Below, one piece after another: positions 1 through 8,103 of a stretch of 64,000 bases of DNA. Positions within the stretch are counted from its first letter, which is position 1, and each line of letters begins with the position of its first letter. The DNA lies in assembly GCF_001428045.1 (NCBI RefSeq), contig NZ_LMSD01000001.1, positions 664,832-728,831 of the forward strand, given 5' to 3'. The translations under genes and the position numbers were made by a program. Source of the DNA: Paenibacillus sp. Soil750. Lineage in GTDB: Bacteria; Bacillota; Bacilli; Paenibacillales; NBRC-103111. The notes beneath the pieces are model-generated. The model was not told the origin of the DNA. It saw only the letters and a program-made list of their open reading frames with translations, and did not search any database.

Positions 1-555
1 CTAGTTATTCAGCAGGTCGTAGATCACAATGTGTATCTGAAGGCGGCGGGTGTGGAGAGACGCAGTAACTTGACCTCTTTTAACCGTAACTTTACATGTT
101 TCAGCTGGTTGTATGCAACGGCGACGATGCTGTTCTCGGGTAGAATGCAGCCTTCTTATGAACTGCAACGTAAAATTCGACATGATCCATCGACGTATGT
201 TGAAATCTTGCATCAATTCTTCAATACGATTCTACCAATGATGCCAGAGCAGCCAGGTTTGGCACAATATACATCCGCGAACCGTGTGATTCAGGAAAGT
301 ATTGCCCTGTATGCGAATCGATTCTTATTCCCGAATGGCGAATATAATGATGAGTGGACGCAGTCCTTACAATTGCTAGAAGGCTTCGATTGGTCACATG
401 ACAATGAAGAGTTAATCTATGTATTTGGCTCGTTGGATAATGGGAAAATTAACCTCATTCACGAGAAATCGTTGAAAAAACATGCAAAGCTCGTGCAATT
501 CTTCCTAGAAGGCACGGATTCCGCTAGTGATTCTGAAGAAGTATCCTCTGCATAG
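1..555 (+). CDS. C-terminal part of an unrecognised protein (5' end outside window)
   Basis: The reading frame is open from the first base and runs 184 codons to TAG at 553-555, so the start lies outside the window. A GTG at 31 is an internal valine rather than a credible start because no ribosome site precedes it. The visible part is soluble and mixed alpha/beta-looking, with no membrane segment, and it ends in an acidic serine-rich tail. I do not recognise the family. A strong terminator follows 11 bases after the stop, so this is the last gene of its transcript. Confidence 0.65.
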   Translation, partial: LVIQQVVDHNVYLKAAGVERRSNLTSFNRNFTCFSWLYATATMLFSGRMQPSYELQRKIRHDPSTYVEILHQFFNTILPMMPEQPGLAQYTSANRVIQESIALYANRFLFPNGEYNDEWTQSLQLLEGFDWSHDNEELIYVFGSLDNGKINLIHEKSLKKHAKLVQFFLEGTDSASDSEEVSSA

Positions 556-565
556 CTAGAAACCA

Positions 566-614
566 ATAACCCTTTCGATCTCAATGAGAATTGAGACTGA
601 AGGGGTTATTTTTC
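566..614 (+). terminator. Intrinsic terminator of the first gene
   Basis: Long hairpin with arms beginning ATAACCC and ending GGGGTTAT plus an inner TCTCAAT/ATTGAGA stem, followed by a T-run. Confidence 0.85.
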
Positions 615-679
615 GTTTGTATACCTTTCGTCAGATTACTATTCTCAAAATATACGAATCCTAGTATTCATTTGTCTAT

Positions 680-707
680 ACCAAAAATAAAGAACTAGCA
701 TACGATA
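680..707 (+). promoter_or_regulatory. Candidate sigma-K-type promoter
   Basis: AC at 680-681, a 17-base spacer, then CATACGATA at 699-707, matching the sigma-K pattern AC-N17-CATANNNTA. It sits just upstream of the ribosome site of the 63-residue protein. The pattern is short, so the match could be chance. Confidence 0.35.
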
Positions 708-737
708 TCATATAAAGTTTGAAGGGAGGAAAACACA

Positions 738-929
738 ATGAGTTGCTCCGTATATGCTACTTTGGCTCATGTTGGACTTGGTACGGTTATTACGATTCAT
801 GCTGGCACTACACCAAATCATCAAGGTAGATTTCTAGGTATCCAAAATGGCAATGTTGTTATTGCTAATGGTGCTGGTACTGTATTCTATTTCCCAATTG
901 ATAAAATTGCTGTTGTTCATATTCCTTAA
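738..929 (+). CDS. Small beta-rich protein, DUF2642-like
   Basis: A 63-residue protein with an excellent ribosome site (GAAGGGAGG at 721-729) eight bases before ATG. The sequence alternates hydrophobic and glycine/asparagine residues (VITIHAG, GRFLGIQNGNVVIANGAGTVFYFPIDKI), the pattern of the small LSm-like barrel found in DUF2642 proteins of bacilli, some of which are spore associated. No signal peptide or cysteine pair is seen (one Cys at position 3). It is a single-gene transcript with its own terminator. The sigma-K-like motif upstream would fit a late spore-coat role, but that is inference. The family assignment is by pattern only. Confidence 0.7.
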   Translation: MSCSVYATLAHVGLGTVITIHAGTTPNHQGRFLGIQNGNVVIANGAGTVFYFPIDKIAVVHIP

Positions 930-957
930 TGATCGTACCCAATTGAGAGCAAGAAGG

Positions 958-997
958 AGCAAGAGAGTGGACGAGCTCTCTTGCTTTCTTCCTTTTT
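958..997 (+). terminator. Intrinsic terminator
   Basis: Perfect 10-bp stem AGCAAGAGAG/CTCTCTTGCT with a T-rich tail, after the 63-residue gene. Confidence 0.85.
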
Positions 998-1102
998 CAC
1001 ATAAAAAGCAATGACGACAAAGAGAGTAGGACACTGTTTCGAGTCTTCTAAGTTTGTCTATACTAGCTAATGAAAGCGACTCCACCCGGCAGGGGGCTAA
1101 GA

Positions 1103-1333
1103 ATGATGTTAGCCGTTCATCAACGTATGGCGGAATTATGGACACTACGTAGAGCCCGAGAGCTAACTCGAGGCGAGCAAGAGGAATTAATGCTATGCAT
1201 GGAAGCGAACGCGACTTATGTATGGAATCGATTAAAATTAGAAAATTTATCGCTCTGTGCCTCACTGACAGGGGATTATGATTGGTTGCATGACATTTGT
1301 GAGCGCATCGAAAAGATTGAACCCAAGCACTGA
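1103..1333 (+). CDS. Conserved small helical protein, unknown function
   Basis: A 76-residue protein if translation starts at ATG 1103, which has AGGGGG at 1091-1096 at good spacing; an in-frame ATG at 1070 has no ribosome site. The product is predicted largely helical, with a Leu/Arg/Glu-rich body (MAELWTLRRARELTRGEQEEL) and a WNRLKLENLSL segment. It resembles short uncharacterised proteins seen repeatedly in Paenibacillus genomes, but I cannot give it a function. It contains two cysteines (LMLCMEAN, LSLCASL) and one more near the C-terminus (HDICERIE). It is monocistronic, with a terminator just after the stop. Confidence 0.65.
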   Translation: MMLAVHQRMAELWTLRRARELTRGEQEELMLCMEANATYVWNRLKLENLSLCASLTGDYDWLHDICERIEKIEPKH

Positions 1334-1352
1334 CTAACCGTCGGTGCTTTTT
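1325..1352 (+). terminator. Intrinsic terminator
   Basis: AAGCACTGAC/GTCGGTGCTT stem (one wobble pair), loop TAAC, then T-run; its 5' arm overlaps the end of the preceding gene. Confidence 0.8.
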
Positions 1353-1413
1353 TCCTTTTCTGCAAGAGTGTGGACAGGTATAATGAGAATAGTTCAAGCT
1401 AAGGAGATGTCGC

Positions 1414-4400
1414 ATGGTCAGCTGGTTCAAGCAACGGGGAGTAGCTCCCTATACATTTTTTCTTTTAGGATTCATGCTTCTGATTGCCCTCATACTTAGA
1501 CTGGTTTTGGCCCCCACATGGGTAGGCTATGATACGGACGTGCGAACGTTCATGGCGTGGGCAGATCGCGCTTATACAGTAGGATTAAGGGACTTATATA
1601 CGAATGCCAAAGATTATTTTCTAGATTATCCCCCTGGCTACATGTATGTCCTATACGTTGTGGGCTTTGTACATCATAAGCTGTCTATTCCTTGGGAAAG
1701 CAGCAGCTCCTTACTTATTCTTAAGCTTCCAGCAATCCTTGCAGATCTTGGGACTATTTATCTGTTATTTCGACTAGCGATGAGTAAACATGAGGGAGCA
1801 CGTACCTGGAAACAGGCGCTCTGGATTGCTGCCCTATTTGCCTTCAATCCAGCCATTTGGGCGAATTCCGCGGTATGGGGACAGGTAGATTCTTTTTTCA
1901 TGTTATTTATTGTGGCTACGTTATTGATGCAGATGAAAGGCAAACTGCCGCAAGCCGCGTTCTTTATCGCACTTGCTCTGTTACTTAAACCTCAAGCGCT
2001 GCTGTTCGGTATTTTCCTATTGATAGATGTAATAAGGGCACGCAAGTTGATGGTTTGGCTGCTTAGCGTGTTGACAGGCGTAGCCACAATGGCTGTTCTT
2101 TCACTTCCTTTTGCAATGGGCAGAGGCTATGGCTGGATGATCGAATTGTACTCGGGCACGTTAGCTTCCTATCCATATGCATCACTCAACGCGTTTAATC
2201 TGTTCGCACTTCTTGGCGGGAACTTCGTGGACATCAACAGTGGTTTCTGGCATTTGTCTTATAAATGGATCGGAGTCGTATTAATGATTCTGTCCATCGG
2301 ATACGTCTGTCTACTTTATTGGCTAGGTAAAAATAAACGCGGTGCCGTCTTATACATATCGTTCGTATTTATCACGGCAATGTTTATGTGTATGACCAAA
2401 ATGCATGAGCGCTACTTGCACTACGGTCTATTGTTAGCATTAACGAGCTTCATATACTTAAAGGATCGCCGAATTCTATGGCTGTTTATCGGCTTTAGTA
2501 TTACGCATTTTATCAATATTGGTGATGTACTCCTGCGGAGCTTTCATCAGGACTATCACATTCCGCGATATAATCCTTTGATGCTGACGGTTTCGGCGAT
2601 CAATGTTATGATGTTTGTTTATGCTTGTATATTGGGATGGAGGCTTTTCGTGAAATCAGATGGGGATGAAACTGTGGAGGAAACTATGCCTCTAGTTGAC
2701 AACAAGGTCGAAGTTCTTCCAATGGAAGATGATCTGGAAGAGAAAGCAACGAATCTCAGAGAAACCTCACTTTGGAAGGCAATTTTCCATAAGGGAGAGG
2801 ATCATATAGAAAGAGGGAAGCGCGGGCGCTTTTTCTCGCGTAAAGATGTCTTATATTTAGGTGTTCTTATGGTGGTTTATGCGATCATTGCGCTATTCCA
2901 TCTAGGCGGACATAAGGATCCCACGACGTTCTGGCAGCCAACACGTGGAGGAGAGACGGTCATTGCTGATCTCGGCAGCACGCATCAGATTACACGCATT
3001 AATAGCTTTGCTGGCGTTGGGGAAGGTGCTTACTCGTATTGGTTTTCGAATGATGGTGAACAGTGGCAGGACGCCATGGCGGTTAAATCCGACCACACGA
3101 AGGTGTTCACCTGGCATACCATAGAAGCGAATAAAGAAGCTCGCTATGTCAAAATTGTGATCGATACACAAGAGAGTGCGAAGCTGCATCTTCATGAAAT
3201 CGGAATTTTCGGAGATGGGGGAACGACGCCATTACAGATCGCTAGTCTGAAGGAAGTAGATGTTGACGCTGCCGATAACGGGAAAACAGCTCATTTATTT
3301 GATGAGCCAAGTGTCGTCCCCTATACACCTACATACATGAATGGCACGTATTTCGATGAGATTTATCATGCAAGAACAGCGTATGAGCATCTTCACAAGA
3401 TTGAGCCTTATGAAAGCACACATCCGCCGCTGGGCAAAATATTCATTTCCATCGGTATTTACGTGTTCGGTTTAAATCCATTCGGCTGGCGTATTATCGG
3501 TACGCTATTCGGAGTAGGCATGATTCCAATTATGTATGTGTTCGCGAAGCGGATGTTTGGCCGTTCCGAATATGCCCTTATTGCTGCCTTTTTACTCAGC
3601 TTTGATTTCATGCATTTTGCCCAAACAAGAATTTCCACGATTGATGTGTACGGTGTATTTTTCATTATGCTCATGTTCTATTTCATGTATCGGTATACAA
3701 CGTTGAGCTTCTTCCGTGAAAAGCTGTGGACGACGCTAATCCCACTGGGACTTTCCGGTTTGTTCTTCGGGATCGGTGCTGCTTCCAAATGGATTGTCAT
3801 TTACGGCGGTGCCGGCTTGGCCGTCCTCTTATTCATCTCGTTATGGGAGCGATACAGAGAGTACCAATTTGCCAAGCGCGTACTGAGGGAGAACAGTCGT
3901 GATGAAGTTGAAATGGAGGAGAGCGGGGGCGTATATGATGATCTTCTCTCGGTGGAAGAATCTACGAAGCTCCTAAGGGTACAAAAGCTTTTCGTAAGCA
4001 ACACATTGCTTACCATACTATGGTGCGTACTCATGTTTGTTATTGTACCGTTAGGCGTCTATACACTATCCTATATCCCTTTCATGATGGTTCCAGGTCC
4101 TGGACATCAGTTGAAGGATGTTGTCACTTATCAGGTTCATATGTACAAATACCACAAGGATCTCGTCGCTACGCATCCGTTCTCCTCACCATGGTGGGAA
4201 TGGCCGATGATGATACGCCCGATCTGGTATTATCAAGCGAAGCTGATGCCGCAGGGCATGCTTTCGAGCATCGTTTCCTTCGGTAATCCGTTGGTGTGGT
4301 GGCCAGGTTTTATTACCGTGCTGATGTCCTTCTATCTCGCATTCAAACGCAAGGATAAATTGCTGCGCATGCTGCTTATTGCTTACTGCTCACAGTACTT

Positions 4401-4656
4401 ACCTTGGATGTTGGTACCGCGACTAACGTTTATTTATCACTATTTTGCAATGGTACCGTTCTTGGTACTGATCTTGACCTATTACATCAAGGACTATTTG
4501 GAGCAAGGACCGCTGCAGCGAAGAAGATGGGTCTACGGCTACTTAGCTGCCGTCTTCGTGCTATTCGCACTGTTCTATCCGATTCTATCGGGGATGATTA
4601 TACCAGCGAAATACTCGTTCTTTTTAAGATGGTTGCCGGGCTGGAATTTCTTTTGA
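1414..4656 (+). CDS. Double GT-C glycosyltransferase with central discoidin-like domain, PMT family
   Basis: A 1080-residue membrane protein, start ATG 1414 behind AAGGAG at 1400-1405. Residues 1-420 form one multi-helix GT-C module with an acidic first-loop motif (GYDTDVRTF) and a YPPGYMYVL segment. A charged linker and one membrane helix (about 475-498) lead into a roughly 100-residue discoidin/F5-8C-like domain (about 506-606). Residues 640-1080 are a classical PMT/ArnT-like module with FDEIYHARTAYEHL and ESTHPPLGK. GT-C enzymes use polyprenyl-phosphate sugars on the outer membrane face, so a surface glycan or glycoprotein role is likely. Most family members carry a single GT-C module of 400-700 residues, so this is a tandem fusion. 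No glycan genes flank it, and the substrate is unknown. Confidence 0.85.
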   Translation: MVSWFKQRGVAPYTFFLLGFMLLIALILRLVLAPTWVGYDTDVRTFMAWADRAYTVGLRDLYTNAKDYFLDYPPGYMYVLYVVGFVHHKLSIPWESSSSLLILKLPAILADLGTIYLLFRLAMSKHEGARTWKQALWIAALFAFNPAIWANSAVWGQVDSFFMLFIVATLLMQMKGKLPQAAFFIALALLLKPQALLFGIFLLIDVIRARKLMVWLLSVLTGVATMAVLSLPFAMGRGYGWMIELYSGTLASYPYASLNAFNLFALLGGNFVDINSGFWHLSYKWIGVVLMILSIGYVCLLYWLGKNKRGAVLYISFVFITAMFMCMTKMHERYLHYGLLLALTSFIYLKDRRILWLFIGFSITHFINIGDVLLRSFHQDYHIPRYNPLMLTVSAINVMMFVYACILGWRLFVKSDGDETVEETMPLVDNKVEVLPMEDDLEEKATNLRETSLWKAIFHKGEDHIERGKRGRFFSRKDVLYLGVLMVVYAIIALFHLGGHKDPTTFWQPTRGGETVIADLGSTHQITRINSFAGVGEGAYSYWFSNDGEQWQDAMAVKSDHTKVFTWHTIEANKEARYVKIVIDTQESAKLHLHEIGIFGDGGTTPLQIASLKEVDVDAADNGKTAHLFDEPSVVPYTPTYMNGTYFDEIYHARTAYEHLHKIEPYESTHPPLGKIFISIGIYVFGLNPFGWRIIGTLFGVGMIPIMYVFAKRMFGRSEYALIAAFLLSFDFMHFAQTRISTIDVYGVFFIMLMFYFMYRYTTLSFFREKLWTTLIPLGLSGLFFGIGAASKWIVIYGGAGLAVLLFISLWERYREYQFAKRVLRENSRDEVEMEESGGVYDDLLSVEESTKLLRVQKLFVSNTLLTILWCVLMFVIVPLGVYTLSYIPFMMVPGPGHQLKDVVTYQVHMYKYHKDLVATHPFSSPWWEWPMMIRPIWYYQAKLMPQGMLSSIVSFGNPLVWWPGFITVLMSFYLAFKRKDKLLRMLLIAYCSQYLPWMLVPRLTFIYHYFAMVPFLVLILTYYIKDYLEQGPLQRRRWVYGYLAAVFVLFALFYPILSGMIIPAKYSFFLRWLPGWNFF

Positions 4657-4742
4657 GATGATGGATTGACGTCACATAGAAGCCATGGTAATATAATTCC
4701 AAGTGAATTACTATGAATTGAAATAAGTCGACCGAACAGCAG

Positions 4743-4790
4743 GAGACTCCCACTATGTACCCGAATACATGGAGGCGGAGTCTCTTTTTT
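4743..4790 (+). terminator. Intrinsic terminator of glycosyltransferase
   Basis: GAGACTCC/GGAGTCTC arms with an inner ATGTAC/ATACAT-like pairing, followed by six T. Confidence 0.85.
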
Positions 4791-4822
4791 CACCCACAAA
4801 TTGCTAATGGAGCGTGAATCAA

Positions 4823-5365
4823 ATGGCTAAAGTAGTAATTATTTCAGGAAGTCCAACCCCAACCTCCCGATTACATGGTGTAATTGAAGTTGCTAAGAGC
4901 GAGCTTCTGCAAGCAGGTTTAGAAGTAGATTGGATCAAGGTTCGCGACCTGCCGGCTGAGGATTTGTTATATGCGAAATTCGACAGTGAAGCCATTGTAG
5001 ATGCGAGTAAGCGTGTGGCTGAAGCAGATGCTGTTTTCGTAGCTACGCCCGTCTACAAAGCTTCCTACACAGGCGTGTTGAAAGCATTCTTGGATCTGCT
5101 GCCGCAAAAAGGACTCGAGCGTAAAATCGTACTTCCATTAGCGGTTGGAGGAACCTACGCGCACTTGCTCGCGATTGATTATGCACTCAAACCAGTGTTG
5201 TCTGTCCTAGGCGCACAGAATATTTTACAAGGTGTGTATGTGTTGGATAAACAAGTGACATGGGGAGATCAAGGACAAGCGATCCTCGATGATGAAATCA
5301 CTTCGCGTTTGAAAGAGTCCGTGTCGGAATTCATTCAGGAAATTAAATGGCATACGAGCCGCTAA
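4823..5365 (+). CDS. ssuE: NADPH-dependent FMN reductase, SsuE type
   Basis: A 180-residue flavodoxin-like enzyme expected to reduce FMN with NADPH and hand it to a two-component monooxygenase of sulfonate use. The N-terminal phosphate-binding loop GSPTPTSR follows the first strand, and ATPVYKASYTGVLKAFLDLLP is the typical flavin/dimer segment of SsuE. ATG 4823 is chosen because GGAG at 4809-4812 is correctly spaced; a GTG at 4814 overlaps it. It stands alone here: no ssuA/B/C/D genes are adjacent, so its monooxygenase partner must lie elsewhere or differ. The exact SsuE name is likely but not proven. Confidence 0.8.
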   Translation: MAKVVIISGSPTPTSRLHGVIEVAKSELLQAGLEVDWIKVRDLPAEDLLYAKFDSEAIVDASKRVAEADAVFVATPVYKASYTGVLKAFLDLLPQKGLERKIVLPLAVGGTYAHLLAIDYALKPVLSVLGAQNILQGVYVLDKQVTWGDQGQAILDDEITSRLKESVSEFIQEIKWHTSR

Positions 5366-5372
5366 TTATATA

Positions 5373-5426
5373 GCACACGCTAACCCGTCCTTGGTAACTT
5401 TTGCTGATGGCGGGTTTTTGCGTGTC
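5373..5426 (+). terminator. Intrinsic terminator
   Basis: AACCCGTC/GGCGGGTT core with outer ACACGC/GCGTGT extension and a T5 run at 5415-5419. Confidence 0.8.
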
Positions 5427-5499
5427 GGGAACCTGTATGGCGTGCTATACTACTTGTAATGAATAATTCATATTTTCACAGGAATGGGAGCTATTATTA

Positions 5500-6375
5500 A
5501 TGTCACAAAATTCATCTGAATCTGTGCTGCTCGTAGACGGCATGGCCTTATTATTTCGCGGTTATTATGCAACATCATCAAGTGGTTATATCATGAGAAC
5601 TGATCATGGCGTGCCGATCAATGGTGTGTACGGATTTCTGAAATATTTGCTTGATGCGATTGGCACGTTCAAACCGACTCACGTCGTGTGTTGTTGGGAT
5701 ATGGGAAGTAAGACCTTCCGTACGGAGAAATTTGAAGCCTACAAAGCGAATCGTGGACCTGCTCCAGAAGAGTTAATCCCACAATTTGATCTGGTCAAAG
5801 AAGTGACAGCCAGCTTCAATATTCCGAATGTCGGCGTCCCAGGTTATGAAGCAGATGATTGTATCGGCACCTTGGCTCGTTTCTATAGCCCCCACACGAA
5901 AGTCCAGATCTTAACCGGGGATCATGATATGCTCCAGCTCGTGGATGAGAATACCGAAGTTATTATTATGAAAAAAGGGCAATCCAACTACATGGTGTAC
6001 ACGCTAGAAACACTCATGGAGGAGAAAAGCCTTACTCCAGCCCAAATTATTGATCTGAAGGGGTTAACGGGTGATACCGCAGACAATTATCCAGGGGTCA
6101 AAGGAATTGGGGAAAAAACAGCAACCAAATTGCTCAACGAATATGTGAACATTGCTGGTATCCTCGAGAACTTAGCTGCACTTCCGAAAGGCGTGCGTGC
6201 GAAGATCGAAGCGGAGCTGGATATGCTGCATCTTTCGCTTGATCTGGCGACAATTCGCTTGGATGCGCCGGTCGCTTGTGCACTTGAAGATTGCGCGTGG
6301 GCGATGGATCGGGAGAAGGTCATTAGCAAATTCGATGAAATTGCGTATAAAGGATTAATAAGATTGATCGGATAA
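5500..6375 (+). CDS. ypcP: 5'-3' exonuclease / flap endonuclease, YpcP type
   Basis: A 291-residue stand-alone homologue of the DNA polymerase I 5'-nuclease domain. Visible family features in order: LLVDGMALLFRGYYA (metal aspartate), CWDMGSKTFRTEKFEAYKANR (helical arch), GYEADDCIGTLA and LTGDHDMLQLV (metal aspartates), then the helix-hairpin-helix GDTADNYPGVKGIGEKTA. It would remove RNA primers and flaps in lagging-strand maturation, in parallel with PolA. ATG 5500 follows GGGAG at about 5486. The gene is monocistronic with a terminator immediately after. Confidence 0.9.
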   Translation: MSQNSSESVLLVDGMALLFRGYYATSSSGYIMRTDHGVPINGVYGFLKYLLDAIGTFKPTHVVCCWDMGSKTFRTEKFEAYKANRGPAPEELIPQFDLVKEVTASFNIPNVGVPGYEADDCIGTLARFYSPHTKVQILTGDHDMLQLVDENTEVIIMKKGQSNYMVYTLETLMEEKSLTPAQIIDLKGLTGDTADNYPGVKGIGEKTATKLLNEYVNIAGILENLAALPKGVRAKIEAELDMLHLSLDLATIRLDAPVACALEDCAWAMDREKVISKFDEIAYKGLIRLIG

Positions 6376-6388
6376 TTCATTAAATAGG

Positions 6389-6420
6389 GACAGTGCCTGT
6401 ACTCAGGTGCTGTCTTTTTT
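6389..6420 (+). terminator. Intrinsic terminator of exonuclease gene
   Basis: GACAG-TG-CCTG/CAGG-TG-CTGTC stem followed by a T-run. Confidence 0.85.
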
Positions 6421-6443
6421 ACTTTGCTACCCGTAGCGGAAAC

Positions 6444-6464
6444 TGAAAATTGAACAAAGATGAC
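6444..6464 (+). promoter_or_regulatory. Weak copy of the sugar-island motif
   Basis: Contains AAAATTGAACA followed by GATGAC, resembling the two strong motif copies at 7987 and 11506 but less exact. It lies upstream of the first binding-protein gene and may be a third site for the response regulator. Confidence 0.35.
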
Positions 6465-6509
6465 GGTTTTTTTGATTAACGAATGTTAATTTTTAGCAGA
6501 TAATAGAAA

Positions 6510-6523
6510 TGTAAGCGATTACG
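6510..6523 (+). promoter_or_regulatory. cre-like site (CcpA operator)
   Basis: TGTAAGCGATTACG matches the cre consensus TGWNANCGNTNWCA at 13 of 14 positions, 35 bases before the start codon of a sugar-binding lipoprotein. Carbon catabolite repression by CcpA is therefore likely. Confidence 0.6.
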
Positions 6524-6557
6524 ATTTCGAAATGTACGTACAAAGGGGAGAAAAACC

Positions 6558-7898
6558 ATGAAAAAGGCAGTAGTTACATTAATGTCATTATCCATGATTT
6601 TCACAGCAACCGCTTGTTCTTCGGGTACTTCTAGTAACCAAAGTGGAGGAGCTACAACAGCGCCAACAACAACAACGACTCCTAGTGCAACAGTAAGTGC
6701 AAGTAAGGACCCAGTAAAGCTTCGCATGGCCTGGTGGGGCGGTCAAGCGCGTCACGATTATACGCTGAAAGTTATTGAAATGTATGAGAAAGCACATCCG
6801 AACGTGAAAATTGAAGCTGAATATGCAGCCTTCGATGATTATTGGAAGAAGCTTGCTCCTCAAGCTGCTGCGAATCAACTGCCAGATATTATACAGATGG
6901 ACATCTCTTATTTGACACAATACGGTGGAAGAAACCAATTGGCGGATTTGACGACTTTTACGAAGAGCAAAATTCTTAACGTGGATGACGTTAGTCCAAA
7001 TGCTGTCTCAGGTGGTCAAGTAGGCGGGAAGCTCGTAGCTATGAACATAGGGGTTAATGCTTTGACCAGCATTATGGACTTCGAGATGTTGAAAAAAGCA
7101 AATATTACGCCTCCTGAAAAGAACTGGACATGGAATGATTTGGATGCGATTACTGAAAAAGCGAAAGCCGCAGGCAAAATCACGGGCGGATTCCGAGATG
7201 ACGTTTTCTTCCCATATTACCTGCGTACGCTTGGGCAAAAAATGTATAACGCAGAAGGCACAGCCCTAGGTTATACCGACGATAAGCTGTTTGTTGATTA
7301 TTTCACTCGCTCTAAGAAATATTATGACGCTGGAAGCGTGCTGGCGCTTGATAAGGCTGCACAAAAGAAAGGCACACCAGAAGATGACGAGTTGACATTG
7401 GGTAATTCCATTTCCTCCAATGGTTGGTCTAATCAATTTATTGGTCTAGCTACAGCTTCGAAACGTGAGCTTGTTCTGCAGCCAATGCCAGGTCCTGATG
7501 CAAACAAAGGGTTATTCTTGAAACCAAGTATGTACTGGTCTATATCAAGCAGTTCCAAAGTACAAGAGGAAGCTGCTAAATTTATTGATTTCTGGATCAA
7601 TGATATTGAAGCGAATAAAATCATTAAAGGCGAGCGTGGAGTACCAGTAGCATCCAAAGTGAAAGAATCTTTGAAGCCGCTGTTAAGCCCGAATGAAATC
7701 AAAGTATTTGACTATGTCGCTTGGGCTGAGAAAAACAGTGCGCCAATGGATCCTCCGAACCCAGTTGGTTCCATCGAAATCGAGAAACTGCTAAAAGATA
7801 CAGCTGAGAAAATAATGTACAAGAAAATAACGGTTCAAGAAGCGGCAGTCTCTTTCCGTAAAGATGCAACAGCGATCTTGGACAAAAACAAAAAGTAA
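6558..7898 (+). CDS. Extracellular sugar-binding lipoprotein of an ABC transporter
   Basis: A 446-residue family-1 solute-binding protein. The signal peptide ends in a lipobox with Cys20 as the lipidated residue, followed by a Ser/Thr/Gly-rich linker to about residue 50. The mature domain begins KLRMAWWGGQARHDY, typical of polysaccharide or oligosaccharide binders, and contains IIQMDISYLTQYG and a WSISSSSKVQEEAAKFIDFWI motif near the C-terminus. The gene is followed by a terminator and not by permeases, so it is an orphan binder placed directly before the sensor kinase. It could supply ligand to the downstream permeases or act with the sensor. A cre-like site upstream suggests glucose repression. 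Confidence 0.88.
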   Translation: MKKAVVTLMSLSMIFTATACSSGTSSNQSGGATTAPTTTTTPSATVSASKDPVKLRMAWWGGQARHDYTLKVIEMYEKAHPNVKIEAEYAAFDDYWKKLAPQAAANQLPDIIQMDISYLTQYGGRNQLADLTTFTKSKILNVDDVSPNAVSGGQVGGKLVAMNIGVNALTSIMDFEMLKKANITPPEKNWTWNDLDAITEKAKAAGKITGGFRDDVFFPYYLRTLGQKMYNAEGTALGYTDDKLFVDYFTRSKKYYDAGSVLALDKAAQKKGTPEDDELTLGNSISSNGWSNQFIGLATASKRELVLQPMPGPDANKGLFLKPSMYWSISSSSKVQEEAAKFIDFWINDIEANKIIKGERGVPVASKVKESLKPLLSPNEIKVFDYVAWAEKNSAPMDPPNPVGSIEIEKLLKDTAEKIMYKKITVQEAAVSFRKDATAILDKNKK

Positions 7899-7915
7899 CA
7901 TGAGATTTTAAAAAA

Positions 7916-7973
7916 AACAGGTACTCATTGTTGGACACTTTGAACAAGTGTCTAGACGGTGGGTACCTGTTTA
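7916..7973 (+). terminator. Intrinsic terminator after first binding protein
   Basis: Outer arms AACAGGTAC/GGTACCTGTT enclose a GGACACTT/AAGTGTCT stem, followed by TTT. Confidence 0.75.
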
Positions 7974-7986
7974 GCGTTATGAGTAA

Positions 7987-8009
7987 ACCAAAAATTTGAA
8001 CATCAAGAC
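7987..8009 (+). promoter_or_regulatory. Conserved sugar-island motif, copy 1
   Basis: A 23-base sequence with core TTTGAACATCA that recurs at 11506-11528 with 20 of 23 identities. It lies about 50 bases upstream of an extended -10 (TGGTATAAT at 8055-8062) of the kinase gene. The likely ligand is the AraC-type response regulator encoded between the two copies. Confidence 0.55.
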
Positions 8010-8054
8010 TACAAAAAGTTGAATTTGTAAGCAGCAGGATTGATGTTACAATGT

Positions 8055-8062
8055 GGTATAAT
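8055..8062 (+). promoter_or_regulatory. Extended -10 promoter of the sensor kinase operon
   Basis: TG-G-TATAAT ending at 8062 with no good -35 at 17 bases, the usual layout for an activator-dependent promoter. Confidence 0.5.
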
Positions 8063-8103
8063 CGATCCAATTTTAATTTGAACAACAGGGAAGTTGGGAT
8101 GGC

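Noticed and set aside
834..1430. Open frame of 198 codons on the minus strand
   Set aside because: It runs antisense across the 63-residue gene end, two terminators and the 76-residue gene, has no ribosome site and shows no protein-like pattern.
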